The position numbers were made by a program, and so were the translations under genes. DNA of 64,000 bases from Plasmodiophora brassicae (Eukaryota; Endomyxa: Phytomyxea; Phytomyxea; Plasmodiophorida): positions 1,480,658 through 1,544,657 of the forward strand of contig CP145413.1 of NCBI GenBank assembly GCA_036867785.1. Direction: 5' to 3'. The notes below the pieces were generated by a model. The model saw only the letters and a list, made by a program, of their open reading frames with translations. It made no database searches and was not told the origin of the DNA. Shown here piece by piece: positions 1 to 9,204 of the stretch (position 1 is the stretch's first letter; each line of letters opens with the position of its first letter).

Positions 1-2
1 CC

Positions 3-857
3 TACGGCGACACCGGTGCCCAACAACTCGCGAAGATTGTCGAGGTGAAATCAGGTCCCCTTGCCGTACTACCAGCGGCGGCGCAGGCAAGCCACGCGGA
101 CGACAAACCGGGTTGGCCACCTACACGCGAGATGCTGAACGGCATTGTGAACGACGACAACCAGGTGACAGTGGTCGGCGTCACGTTTGAGTACCTCGAC
201 CTGTTCGAAATGCTGGAGACGTCGATCCGCCGGGCCGGCGTCAACAACCTCCTGGTCGTCTGCCTGGACCGGCCGGCCTACGACGTCCTGTCGAAACAAT
301 ATCCCAACCGTACGTACATCCCCCCATTCGCGCCCGACTCGCCCTGGCACAAGGTCGAGTACCGGACGGACGAATTCAAGGAGCTGACGAAATCCCGGCC
401 GGCGTTCATCCTCGCGTTCCTGAAGCTGGGCGTCAACGTCCTGTACGTCGACACGGACATGATCTGGCGGTCGAACCCGTACGACTTCCTGAAGACCGTC
501 ATGGACGACTACGACATCGCCGTGCCTCACGACAGCGTCCCAAGCAACGTCTGCACCGCGCTCGTGTACGCCAAGTCGAACCCGGCCGCCCTGGCCTACG
601 TCGAGGCGTGGATGAACGAGGCCGCGTCCGGGTCGTACATACACGACCAGTCGGCGTGGCACGGGCTGTACCCGGGCTGGGCGGGGCGCTTCCGCCTGCT
701 CGTCCTGGAGCAGGACCGGTTCCCGAATGGACGCACCATGTTCCAGAACGGCGGCTACAATTGGAACCTCCACCCAGAAGGGCCCATCATCGTCCACGCC
801 AACTACATGGTCGGTCACGACAAGAAGAAGCAGGCCTTGCTCAGGTTCGCCAAATGA
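3..857 (+). CDS. GT77-like nucleotide-diphospho-sugar transferase, copy A (5' end off window)
   Basis: Likely Golgi glycosyltransferase of the nucleotide-diphospho-sugar transferase family (PF03407, GT77 group, whose known members transfer xylose, arabinose or galactose). The frame is open from base 3, so the start codon and membrane anchor lie left of the window. The visible part holds the family's metal/nucleotide-sugar motif YVDTDMIW (DXD type) near the middle, a downstream HDQSAWHGL block (the conserved DQ segment) and an IIVHANY segment near the end, all typical of the fold. It is almost identical in DNA and protein to the gene starting at 2015, so the pair is a recent tandem duplication. 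No intron is needed. The precise sugar and acceptor cannot be told from sequence. Confidence 0.85.
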   Translation, partial: YGDTGAQQLAKIVEVKSGPLAVLPAAAQASHADDKPGWPPTREMLNGIVNDDNQVTVVGVTFEYLDLFEMLETSIRRAGVNNLLVVCLDRPAYDVLSKQYPNRTYIPPFAPDSPWHKVEYRTDEFKELTKSRPAFILAFLKLGVNVLYVDTDMIWRSNPYDFLKTVMDDYDIAVPHDSVPSNVCTALVYAKSNPAALAYVEAWMNEAASGSYIHDQSAWHGLYPGWAGRFRLLVLEQDRFPNGRTMFQNGGYNWNLHPEGPIIVHANYMVGHDKKKQALLRFAK

Positions 858-2014
858 CACCTAAACCGATGAACATCCATGTCGCCACAGAAGTCGTCCC
901 CTTGGCGTCGGCACAAGATGGCATAGGCTGTTCTTGGGTGTGATGTATCAGCCTGATTGCGGTAACGTTGACGGACCCGGGTGATGCTGTACAACGGATC
1001 CTGAGATCTTGTTCTGGAGTATTGTATCCCCTTGCATTTCATCAGTTGCCATTATGCGCCCGCGGCGCTCTGTCAAGTCGCCTTCGCTGGCCGTAGAACG
1101 CGACCCGTAAGTTGGATTTGAAACCCAGACGGGTGGGCTCTGACGTCGGTCTCCAAATCACATGTGAACGGCGCCGGATTGTAGAGACTTCCTAGCGGAA
1201 TGGCCACAGTACTGCTCTCCGTAACAATGTACCTGGGGAAAGCGTCCCCTTCGCCCTGGGTATCGCGTTTGTACGTGGCAAACAATACAGCTGCTTAATC
1301 TACAAATGCTGTCCCTGGCAAACATTAAGGTCGGATCGACATCGGTTTGTAACCCGGTGCTAGCATTCATGCAAGTTCGTGATAGAGGACAGTCAGGGGC
1401 CATCAGGCGCCGGGACATTATCGCCTTGTCGCGTACGGTGATGTTTCCTCTCGACGAGTCCCCGTTAATTGGTCCTGCTTGGTGGGACGCACCCGGGATC
1501 ACGTTATTCGCGTTGAACGTGCATGCTGCTGCAGCCTAGTTGTCACCCCGAGGTACAGTTCTGTGTCTGGCTACGGCTTCAGCAGTCTGGGTCTGAACCT
1601 TGTACCAACGCAAGGGCTGGCCGACGTAGCCGTCTGGTGCACAACAAAACAGTTTGCCGACGAGTTCAGACAGGCCGTTCAGTGACGTTGGAAGGGCACC
1701 CCAGTTCCCCAACTAGATAACGTAACGTTCAAACCATCTCTGCAGAAATCCTAGTGCACGGTTGGACATCGTCTCTGCACAGGCCGAGGCCGTGTCTCAG
1801 GTACAAATGGTTCGCCGCGTAACTTCGACAGGATGATGCTTCGAAAACGGATCATCAATTTGCAAGAGGATGCGGTTGGCGGCCTGAACAACCAACCAAG
1901 GTCCCGAGCGCGACCCTGCTCTGTCAGTCACTGCCCTGTTTGGTCGTCAGCCAGGTTGCTCGGCAGGTCGGTGGTCCTTATTCTAACCTGACTTGTTACG
2001 TGCCAGCAGACGGG
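858..2014. other. Intergenic spacer between the duplicated GT77-like genes
   Basis: About 1.16 kb with only short open frames and no recognisable domain. It is less GC-rich than the flanking genes. It should hold the 3' end of copy A and the promoter of copy B. I see no repeat or RNA gene in it. Confidence 0.5.
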
Positions 2015-2947
2015 ATGGCGCGTCGCGACATGCGCCTCGTGCTGGTCGCGACCGCGTTCAGCGTGTTCGCATGCGTCCTCCTCCTGGTCTCCTACGCCGG
2101 CGCCGGTGCCCAACGGCTCACGAAGATCGTGGAGGTGAAATCAGGTCCCCAGCCCGTACTGCCAGAGGCGGCGCAGGCAAGCCATGCGAGCGTCAAACCG
2201 GATTGGCCACCTACGCGCGAGATGCTGAACGGCATCGTGAACGACGACAACCAGGTGACCGTCGTCGGTGTCACGTTCGAGTACCTCGACCTGTTCGAAA
2301 TGCTGGAGACGTCGATCCGCCGGGCCGGCGTCAACAACCTCCTGGTCGTCTGCCTGGACCGGCCGGCCTACGACGTGCTGTCGAAGCATTACCCCGACCG
2401 GACGTACATCCCGCCGTTCGCGCCCGACTCGGCCTACCACAAGGTCGAGTACGCGACCAACGAGTTCAGCGAGCTGACGAAATCCCGGCCGGCGTTCATC
2501 TTCGCGTTCCTGAAGCTGGGCGTCAACGTCCTGTACGTCGACACGGACATGATCTGGCGGTCGAACCCGTACGACTTCCTGAAGACCGTCATGGACGACT
2601 ACGACATCGCCGTGCCGCACGACAGCGTCCCGAGCAACGTCTGCACCGCGTTCGTGTACGCCAAGTCGAACCCGGCCGCCCTGGCCTACGTCGAGGCGTG
2701 GATCAACGCGGCCGCGTCCGGGTCGTACATGCACGACCAGCAGGCGTGGCACGGGCTGTACCCGGGCTGGGCGGGGCGCTTCCGCCTGCTCGTCCTGGAG
2801 CAGGACCGGTTCCCGAACGGGTGGACCATGTTCTACAACGGCGGGTACAACTGGACCGTCCACCCGGAGGGGCCCATCATCGTCCACGCCAACTTCAAGG
2901 TCGGCCACGACACGAAGAAGGAGGAGCTGCTCAAGTTCGTCAAGTAA
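2015..2947 (+). CDS. GT77-like nucleotide-diphospho-sugar transferase, copy B
   Basis: Complete 310-residue partner of copy A. I chose the ATG at 2015 because it is followed by a short basic tail (MARRDMR) and one hydrophobic helix (about residues 7-27), a type II signal anchor; upstream in-frame codons lack an ATG. The lumenal part carries the DXD-type motif YVDTDMIW, the HDQQAWHGL block and the C-terminal IIVHANF segment. Single exon. It lies 64 bp before the GT61-like gene on the same strand. Differences from copy A are scattered substitutions, with the N-terminal stem and a few surface positions diverging most. Substrate is unknown; GT77 relatives include xylosyl- and arabinosyltransferases, which fits the UDP-xylose-making gene at 15.1 kb, but this is inference. 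Confidence 0.9.
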   Translation: MARRDMRLVLVATAFSVFACVLLLVSYAGAGAQRLTKIVEVKSGPQPVLPEAAQASHASVKPDWPPTREMLNGIVNDDNQVTVVGVTFEYLDLFEMLETSIRRAGVNNLLVVCLDRPAYDVLSKHYPDRTYIPPFAPDSAYHKVEYATNEFSELTKSRPAFIFAFLKLGVNVLYVDTDMIWRSNPYDFLKTVMDDYDIAVPHDSVPSNVCTAFVYAKSNPAALAYVEAWINAAASGSYMHDQQAWHGLYPGWAGRFRLLVLEQDRFPNGWTMFYNGGYNWTVHPEGPIIVHANFKVGHDTKKEELLKFVK

Positions 2948-3011
2948 TCCAATACACAGAGGTGGGACGGGTTGCTGTCTGCAGAGCGGCCCCCTCCGAT
3001 ATCGGCAACGA

Positions 3012-4289
3012 ATGGCGTCGGTGGTCTGCTACCGGGGGTCGTCGCCCAGCAGCAACCGCCGGTGGCTGTTGGCTGTCGTCATCGCCCTGGCCAGTACGAG
3101 CGTGATCACGATGACGTGGACGGCCATGGTCATGCTGAGGAGCGAACGCGACGCCCTGGTTCAGTCGGCGGGCGTACCGTGTAGTACGGCTGCTGCAGAC
3201 GCGCCGCCTGCCACCGTCCATCACGAGACGGGCGCCATCACCGTCCCCGATCTCGACCTGGTCCCGTTTGCGGCGCCCAGGCTGCCCTGCAACTGGACGA
3301 CGCGATTTGCACCGAGGTGCCAGCTGGAGTCGCAGCGGATCGAGGTGGACCCGACGTGCACGTCGGGCGCGTCGCTCCTGTACACGCACGAGCTCCCGTC
3401 GCTGGGCCACATGGGCCTCAGTCTGTGCGGCGTGTTCGGCGCCCTGATGGACGCGGACGCGGCGCCCATCACGACGATGCGGTTCCACCACGCCGAATGC
3501 GGGTCGACGAGCGGCGGCACGCTGGACGGCCCCTGGATGCAGGTGCTGAAGCCGCTCATCACCGCGTTCGCCGACGAAGCCGGGCGCGTGCGTGGCCTGC
3601 GCCCCGTGCTCGAGTTCGCCGACCAGACGCCGACGTCGGCCTGCTTCTCCACCAGGCGCATACCCGCGTTTGGCGTCTGCCGGTCGGCGGCAACGGCGTA
3701 CGCCATGCGCCGGTTCGTCTATGCGCATTTCAGGCTCGAGCGGCACGTCGTCGGCTGGAGCCAGCAGCCGTACCGGATCACGATTCTGCAGCGCCCCCAC
3801 TACCGAAGGTTCACGAACGTCGACGATCTGGTCGACCTGATCGGGCGGCGCTGGGCGGCGCGGGTCGTCGTCGACGTCGTCGACTTTGGCGGCCGGGGCG
3901 ACTCGTCGATGACGCTCGCCGAGCAGTTCCAGGTGATGGCCCGGACCGACATCTTTGTGGCAGCGCACGGCGCCGGCCTGGCCATGGGCATCGCCCTGCC
4001 GCCGAACGCGGTCGTCATCGAGGTCGTCCCGCCCGGGTTCGCCAACGACCTGTACCCGGTGCTGAACCATCAGCTCGGCCTGGTCCACATGACGCATTAC
4101 GTCGCGACGGCGACCAGCGATCGCTGCGCGATCAGCAACGCGTACGACCAGTGGGAGTTCGACGGGCACGAAGTCGGCCGGGAGTGCATCAACCCGGACG
4201 CGGGCCTGACCATCGACCTGGAACGCTTCAAGTTCGCGCTCTTCGACGCCCTGATACGCGTCTCGACGGCGGCACACACCGACCTGTAA
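3012..4289 (+). CDS. GT61-like glycosyltransferase (DUF563 / EOGT-XYLT type)
   Basis: Predicted type II Golgi protein of 425 residues: short N-terminal tail, transmembrane helix around residues 18-40, then a lumenal catalytic domain. The C-terminal half has the GT61 signature: an AEQFQVMARTDIFVAAHGAG block followed by LPPNAVVIEVVPP, matching the 'E-Q...ADVLVGpHGAGLTN..F.PPGAVVIEI.P' pattern of the family. GT61 contains plant beta-1,2-xylosyltransferase and animal EOGT (O-GlcNAc). Length is in the family range. Single exon, ATG at 3012 in good context. Which sugar it moves cannot be read from sequence. A long open frame on the opposite strand (2940-4277) is a GC-bias shadow. Confidence 0.87.
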   Translation: MASVVCYRGSSPSSNRRWLLAVVIALASTSVITMTWTAMVMLRSERDALVQSAGVPCSTAAADAPPATVHHETGAITVPDLDLVPFAAPRLPCNWTTRFAPRCQLESQRIEVDPTCTSGASLLYTHELPSLGHMGLSLCGVFGALMDADAAPITTMRFHHAECGSTSGGTLDGPWMQVLKPLITAFADEAGRVRGLRPVLEFADQTPTSACFSTRRIPAFGVCRSAATAYAMRRFVYAHFRLERHVVGWSQQPYRITILQRPHYRRFTNVDDLVDLIGRRWAARVVVDVVDFGGRGDSSMTLAEQFQVMARTDIFVAAHGAGLAMGIALPPNAVVIEVVPPGFANDLYPVLNHQLGLVHMTHYVATATSDRCAISNAYDQWEFDGHEVGRECINPDAGLTIDLERFKFALFDALIRVSTAAHTDL

Positions 4290-4358
4290 TGTTTAACGGG
4301 TGAATGTCGAGTACAGCAGCCGACGCCGCGTTCGATCGTACTACAGTGCCGAAGCGGT

Positions 4359-5306
4359 TTACTTTCTGTCGTCGGACGCGTCCATGTTCGTCAGGAAGCG
4401 GCCGCTCCTGATCAGATCGATGAGCATGGCCTTCTTGCTGTCGTGGCCCTTGAGGTAGTTGGCGTGGATGATGATGGGCCCGTCCGGGTTCGCCGTCCAG
4501 TCGTACCCGACCTGGAACATGGTGCGCCCGTCGGGGAACAGCGCATCGTCCAGGCGGTGCACACGCAACCCGGCGGTCATCTTCGGCGCGATCATGGCGT
4601 TGAACGCCGCCTGGTCGTCCTGGTACTTGCCCTGGTCGATGTGGTCGGCCCAGCAGCGAATGGCGTCCACCGCGGCCGTCCTGGCCTTGACGTAGATCAG
4701 CCCGGTGCACAGGTTGCCCACCGAACCGGTGATCATCATGTCGGACCCGTCGTCCTTCAACTTGAAGTACGGGAACGGGTTCCGGCGCCACAACGTGTCC
4801 GTGTCGACGTAGAACACGTTGCAGCCGGCCTCCAGGAACCCGAGGATGAACTTCGGCCGCGTGCTCGTCACCGCCTTGAACTTGCCGGTGCCCCAGACGG
4901 CGTCTCGGACGGCTTCGGACGCGGCGAACGGCGGCAGGAATGTCCTCTCGGGGTACCGAACCGACAAGACGTCGTACGCGTCCCGGTCCAGGGCGACAAT
5001 GACCAGATTCTTGACACCGACCCGTTCGATCGATTCGGCCAGCAGTTCGGCAATGTCAATGTAGTCGAAGTTGACGCCGATCGCGGTGACGCGATTGTCA
5101 GCATCGACGATGTTGATCAGCATGGCGCGGGTAGGCGGCCAGCTGGGCGCGATGCCGATGGGTGCCGGCGTCGTGGACGACGTCGGCGACGACGTCAGAA
5201 GTCGGTTCGTGTGCTGCATGTAGAACCCGACATACCACGTGGATATGACGGCTGAGGCGATCGTAACGGCGCGTAGCCTGCTCGTTATTCGCCAGGACCT
5301 TCCCAT
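4359..5306 (-). CDS. GT77-like nucleotide-diphospho-sugar transferase, copy C (diverged)
   Basis: A 315-residue type II membrane glycosyltransferase, related to but clearly diverged from copies A and B. From the ATG at 5306 it has a basic tail (MGRSWR), a hydrophobic anchor at about residues 12-30, a Ser/Thr/Pro stem, then the GT77-type domain. Shared blocks are WPPTRAML, YVDTDTLWRRNP (DXD motif), the DDQAAFNAM segment and IIIHANYLKGHD. An upstream in-frame ATG at 5549 would add 81 residues with no anchor-like features, and the start position relative to the anchor matches copy B, so 5306 is preferred. Convergent with the GT61-like gene, 69 bp between stop codons. Single exon. Confidence 0.87.
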   Translation of the reverse strand: MGRSWRITSRLRAVTIASAVISTWYVGFYMQHTNRLLTSSPTSSTTPAPIGIAPSWPPTRAMLINIVDADNRVTAIGVNFDYIDIAELLAESIERVGVKNLVIVALDRDAYDVLSVRYPERTFLPPFAASEAVRDAVWGTGKFKAVTSTRPKFILGFLEAGCNVFYVDTDTLWRRNPFPYFKLKDDGSDMMITGSVGNLCTGLIYVKARTAAVDAIRCWADHIDQGKYQDDQAAFNAMIAPKMTAGLRVHRLDDALFPDGRTMFQVGYDWTANPDGPIIIHANYLKGHDSKKAMLIDLIRSGRFLTNMDASDDRK

Positions 5307-5843
5307 GTGCCGTCGTCTGCCCGTCCGAACAGCAGGCACCCGGCTATCGAACCAATCTACATAGGGTTGCGCCAGGCGCGCCCGGCCTGTGGGCGGCCAG
5401 CGCCTGTGACACGTCGTTGGCATCAGCGATGGCCGCCAGATGTGCCCGAGCCGGCGTCCCCGTCGGTAAAACGGAGACGGAACGTGCGATCGGTGGCAAC
5501 GTTCGCATTTATTAAACGCTTGCGGTTTGTTTGACCCCGAAGCCCACATCCTGCACCGTATCGATGTCCTACGACGTGAAGTTGTGTGCTAACCGTACTC
5601 GTTATGTCGGTGCTTGGGGGCAAACCGGCGGTGGTCCTGAAGTCTGGCCGCGTCCCAGGACAACGTAGCACGATACGCCTTGCTCGTTGTTGATCTCTGT
5701 TCTGGTCGAGCACGTGTAAGGGTCGCGATCGTAGGAAGGCTAAATGGTCCAGGAAGACGAGGCCTGCTCGATGGGGGAGACTGGAGGTGGTGAGCGCTAG
5801 CAACTGCCCATGAAGGGTATTCACTGCGACGACGACTAAACAG

Positions 5844-5878
<35 letters not shown>

Positions 5879-6010
5879 GACAGACAGCAGTGGTCGTTGC
5901 TGGTCACCCGCAAACGGGTTGCGCCTGAGACCTGTCCCTGTGTTCCTTGTTCACGCGACAGCGGCGCTCACAACCCGGGCGAGGCGACGCCCGACCACCC
6001 ACCGCGGTCA
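5307..6010. other. Divergent promoter region between copy C and the 6.0-kb gene
   Basis: About 700 bp between the start codons of two divergently transcribed genes, so both promoters should lie here. It contains the (GACA)n microsatellite described separately. No other gene or RNA was recognised. Confidence 0.5.
5841..5888. repeat. (CAGA)n microsatellite
   Basis: Tandem tetranucleotide CAGA/GACA with a few interruptions (GACG), about 12 units, in the intergenic region just upstream of the fucosyltransferase-fold gene at 6011. Read directly from the sequence. Confidence 0.95.
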
Positions 6011-7420
6011 ATGTCGCAGGGTCGTCGGATCCCCTGGACGGTAATCCTGGTGTCCTGCGGCGCCGTCGTCTTCCTGATCTGCATCGAATCCTGGCTGCTA
6101 CTGCCGGAGCGGCTCCTTCTTCTAGCCGCGCGAGACGGTCCTGGAGGAAGTATTTCGCAGCAGCAACATCAACATCAGCAAGTGGGGCAACAGGCGACGC
6201 AAGAGCAGCAGGTCCATCAAAAGCAGCGACAGCAGCAACAGCAGCAGCAACATCAACTTCAACAACACCCACAGGTGGGGCAACCGACACCACAGGAGAC
6301 GAAAGAGCAGCAGCAGCAACAAACGCCACAGCCGACGCAAGAGCAGCAGCAACAGACGCCACAGCCGACGCAAGAGCAGCAGCAACAGACGCCACAGGCA
6401 AGGCAAGAGCAGCGGCCCCAGCAGCCCCATGAGGCAACGGGCGAGCTGATCCATCAAAAGTATGGGAAGATCTACGCGGAGCAGATGGCGTTGCCAGCTG
6501 GGCGTCGCCAGTTCGTGACGTTCCGTCGCGAGGACGGCTGCGGCTGGGGCAACCGGATGGAGTCCATCCTGACGGCGTTCCGCGTCGCCCTGATCAGCCG
6601 CCGCATCTTCGTCGTCGACTACGACATGTTCGACGCCATGTTCGTCAACCCGTTCGCAGGGACCGATTGGCGCTGGGCAACGCACCAGGCCGGCATCGAG
6701 TCGGTTCCGGAAGAGCGCCGAGCGCTGACGAGATGGGGGCCGAGCATGACCACCGATGTGGACGTGCGCGACTGGGCGCCCCTCATGAACGCCAGCGACG
6801 TCGTGCAGGTGTCGCAGTGGGAGTTCGGGTTCGGCGAGCACAAGTTCGTCAACGAGCTGTACGAGCGTGGCCTGGTGCGGACGGACGAGATCGCGACGCG
6901 CGCCGCCGAGGTGGCCGCCGTCCAGCTGGCGCAACCGACCAAGGCGGTCAACGACACAGCTAGGGCGATCCTGCGGAAATGCGACATGCTGAACGATCGC
7001 CCGCTGGCCGTCATCCAGCTGCGGGCGTTCGTCGACCGCGGGTGGACGCTGGACGCGAAAGCCTGGTCGATCGTGCGCGCCGCCTTGCAGCAGGCCAAGG
7101 TGACCCGCGGCAGCCACAACCTGTTCATCACGACCGACGACGTCAACCTGCGCAACCGGGCACAGGACGAGCTCGCCGAGTTCGGGTCAGTCGGGTACCA
7201 CGACGTACCCGGGGAGCATTCCGGCGAGATGCGCGTCGCCAACCTCGACAACGCTGTGCCCAACAGCCTCGCGGAATGGTTCATCATGTCCGAGGCCGAC
7301 GTCCTCATCTGCACCATGACGTCGTTCTGCAGCACCGCCGCCAAACGCAACGGGTACCGCGCCCAGGTCTTCAACGTCATGGACGGCTATGGCGAGTCGC
7401 TGTGGGTCCACAGCCGCTGA
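6011..7420 (+). CDS. Fucosyltransferase-fold glycosyltransferase with glutamine-rich stem
   Basis: 469-residue predicted type II Golgi enzyme. The ATG at 6011 precedes MSQGRRIPW and a strong transmembrane helix (about residues 9-32). Residues ~50-140 are a low-complexity Gln-rich stem. The catalytic part begins with GWGNRMESILTAFRVAL, the glycine-rich 'GxGNR' motif of GT23/GT37/NodZ-type and O-fucosyltransferase folds, followed by VIQLRAFVDRGW in the place of the 'H/Q-x-R-R' motif, LFITTDD, and a terminal SEADVLICTMTSFCSTAA block typical of GT37-like enzymes. The donor is probably GDP-fucose, but this fold also serves other donors. Single exon. The ORF upstream of 6011 lacks an ATG. Confidence 0.75.
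   Translation: MSQGRRIPWTVILVSCGAVVFLICIESWLLLPERLLLLAARDGPGGSISQQQHQHQQVGQQATQEQQVHQKQRQQQQQQQHQLQQHPQVGQPTPQETKEQQQQQTPQPTQEQQQQTPQPTQEQQQQTPQARQEQRPQQPHEATGELIHQKYGKIYAEQMALPAGRRQFVTFRREDGCGWGNRMESILTAFRVALISRRIFVVDYDMFDAMFVNPFAGTDWRWATHQAGIESVPEERRALTRWGPSMTTDVDVRDWAPLMNASDVVQVSQWEFGFGEHKFVNELYERGLVRTDEIATRAAEVAAVQLAQPTKAVNDTARAILRKCDMLNDRPLAVIQLRAFVDRGWTLDAKAWSIVRAALQQAKVTRGSHNLFITTDDVNLRNRAQDELAEFGSVGYHDVPGEHSGEMRVANLDNAVPNSLAEWFIMSEADVLICTMTSFCSTAAKRNGYRAQVFNVMDGYGESLWVHSR
6329..6427 (+). repeat. 33-bp in-frame tandem repeat in the Gln-rich stem
   Basis: Three consecutive 33-bp units (starting 6329, 6362, 6395) each encoding roughly QPTQEQQQQTP; the third is partly diverged. Because the unit is a multiple of 3, copy-number change would lengthen or shorten the enzyme's stem without shifting frame. 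Confidence 0.9.
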
Positions 7421-7533
7421 TATATATAAACGACGTCCTCTGGCCCTGTTCGACGACGATCGCACGCAACGCCTGAAGCCGTTTGCCCGAGCCATGCGAG
7501 AGCGCGTGTTAATTTCAAAGCGTACGACGCCTG

Positions 7534-9183
7534 TCAGATCAGGGAGCCGAGCAGGTCGGCGGTGGCCCAGCAGGACTTCTCGGGCGGTTCTTGGTCGGCG
7601 CAGTGCTGCCCCATGTACGTGCTGGTCTCGTACTGGTCCACCGACAGGCGCATGGCCCATCGGTCGACAAAGAGCAGGCCGCGTTCGCGAGCGAGGTCCC
7701 GTGCGATGCGGTTGAACTCGATGACGCGCACGTCGCTGTTCTGCATGTTGACCGTGGAGCGCCCTTCCGGCAGTGGCTCGATGCGGGCGATGTGGACCGT
7801 GCTCAGCATGATGACGCGGGCCGGAGCCGTCACGTTCACGACGAAGTCCAGCATGGCGCCATACCGCTGGCGGTACTCGATTACCTTGGCGATCTGGGCC
7901 GGGTCCTTCGGGCAGAAGTAGTGCACGTGGTCGTGCAGGCCCGAGTTCACGATGACGACGTCGGGTTTGCGATCCCCGATGCCACCCATCAGCGTCAGGA
8001 ACCGGTCGGTGGCCGGCGTCGGCGGGATCATCGTCGTGGACCCACCGTAGTTCTCAAAGACATCGATGCCGCCGTCGTAGAAGTGTGTGAGGCGCGTGCG
8101 CGGATCGACCACCATCGGGCAGGAGTCGCCGGAGATGGCGCCCGCCTGCCATTCCGTGTCGAACATCCGGTATTCGTGGTGGCCGCCCGCGTTCCAGGTC
8201 CCCCACGGGTGCGGGTACGCGCCCCGGATGTCGCCCACAGTGCAACCCATGCGTCGCATCATCAGCATGGTCGCCTCGGTCATCGTCGAGTCGCCGACCA
8301 GGACGACCCATCGCCCCACGATGTGCTGCGCCATCGAGCGGCGGTCCCGAACGGGGACGGCCGCCGAGCGGAATCGGAACTCCTCGGACGTGTTCGAACG
8401 CCTCCAGGAGTTGTCGCCGGGGAGGTCCACCAGGTCGGGGGCATCGCCCGGGATCGTGATGGAGCCAGGGTGAACGGGGAAACGCCCCAGGAACGGCGTG
8501 AAGCTGAACACGTCCTCTGCCTTGTGCGACCATTCGTCGGCGCGCGCGATCGGGACGAAATTCGTCCCGTGGCTGACGAGGTCGACGCGGTAGGTTCCCG
8601 GGGGCAACGCGGCAACCTGAACGACGGGCACCGACAGGCTATCGGGTGTGACCAGCACGGCTCGGCGGTACAATGGCGACGAGATGATCACCGATAGGAC
8701 CGACCCATAGAGGAACGTCCACGTGCCGTTGTGCCTGCGCTCCACCCAGATGTAGGCGACGCGATCGGCGGCCATGCAGGTCCCGATGCGGATGTCCACC
8801 GCGTCTCTGGACAGGTTCAGCTCAGGGAAGGCCATGCGCCGCAGCGACGGCAGGGGCACCAGCAGGTGTCGGTCGGCGACATGCCTTCTGCACGAGTCGT
8901 CTTCGCCGACGCCGAGCCGGATCGGGGAGTCGTGTACGATGGCGCCCGGGACGGATACGCCCAGATTGAGAATGGTCAGCAGGGCGACAACCGTCGCGCC
9001 ACACACGATCGCAAGACGTATCCTGGAACGCTGCGGCGGCGAGGACGTGTTGTCGTCCATCGTTGCCCGTTCCCACCAGAGGTGCGGCTGTGCCGATTCC
9101 CGGCAGGCCCTGCTGGGCGCGCGTCCCAAGTCAGATACAGCAGGGGACAGCTGATCAGAGAGGCCACGCCCCGAACCTGACAT
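7534..9183 (-). CDS. PC-esterase / NXPE-like SGNH-fold membrane protein
   Basis: 549 residues from the first ATG (9183); a second in-frame ATG at 9060 (strong context, directly before the transmembrane helix) would give 508. After the anchor comes a beta-rich region ending in a GTYRVDLVS segment, resembling the immunoglobulin-like part of NXPE proteins, then an SGNH-hydrolase-like domain: WVVLVGDSTMTE (block I, GDS serine), VVIVNSGLHDH (N/H-containing block) and a C-terminal VDRWAMRLS region where the catalytic Asp/His pair usually lies. PC-esterase family members acetylate or deacetylate cell-surface glycans, which fits its place inside a glycosyltransferase cluster. Activity is inferred from fold motifs only. 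Single exon. Confidence 0.75.
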   Translation of the reverse strand: MSGSGRGLSDQLSPAVSDLGRAPSRACRESAQPHLWWERATMDDNTSSPPQRSRIRLAIVCGATVVALLTILNLGVSVPGAIVHDSPIRLGVGEDDSCRRHVADRHLLVPLPSLRRMAFPELNLSRDAVDIRIGTCMAADRVAYIWVERRHNGTWTFLYGSVLSVIISSPLYRRAVLVTPDSLSVPVVQVAALPPGTYRVDLVSHGTNFVPIARADEWSHKAEDVFSFTPFLGRFPVHPGSITIPGDAPDLVDLPGDNSWRRSNTSEEFRFRSAAVPVRDRRSMAQHIVGRWVVLVGDSTMTEATMLMMRRMGCTVGDIRGAYPHPWGTWNAGGHHEYRMFDTEWQAGAISGDSCPMVVDPRTRLTHFYDGGIDVFENYGGSTTMIPPTPATDRFLTLMGGIGDRKPDVVIVNSGLHDHVHYFCPKDPAQIAKVIEYRQRYGAMLDFVVNVTAPARVIMLSTVHIARIEPLPEGRSTVNMQNSDVRVIEFNRIARDLARERGLLFVDRWAMRLSVDQYETSTYMGQHCADQEPPEKSCWATADLLGSLI

Positions 9184-9204
9184 GGCCGCACGTTCGAATT
9201 TATG

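Noticed and set aside
2940-4277. Long minus-strand open frame opposite the GT61-like gene
   Set aside because: Arg/Val-rich translation typical of the antisense of a GC-rich gene; no motif. Same reasoning rejects the long antisense frames at 69-860, 7591-8697, 10590-11678, 11899-13056, 16351-17268 and 32384-33665.
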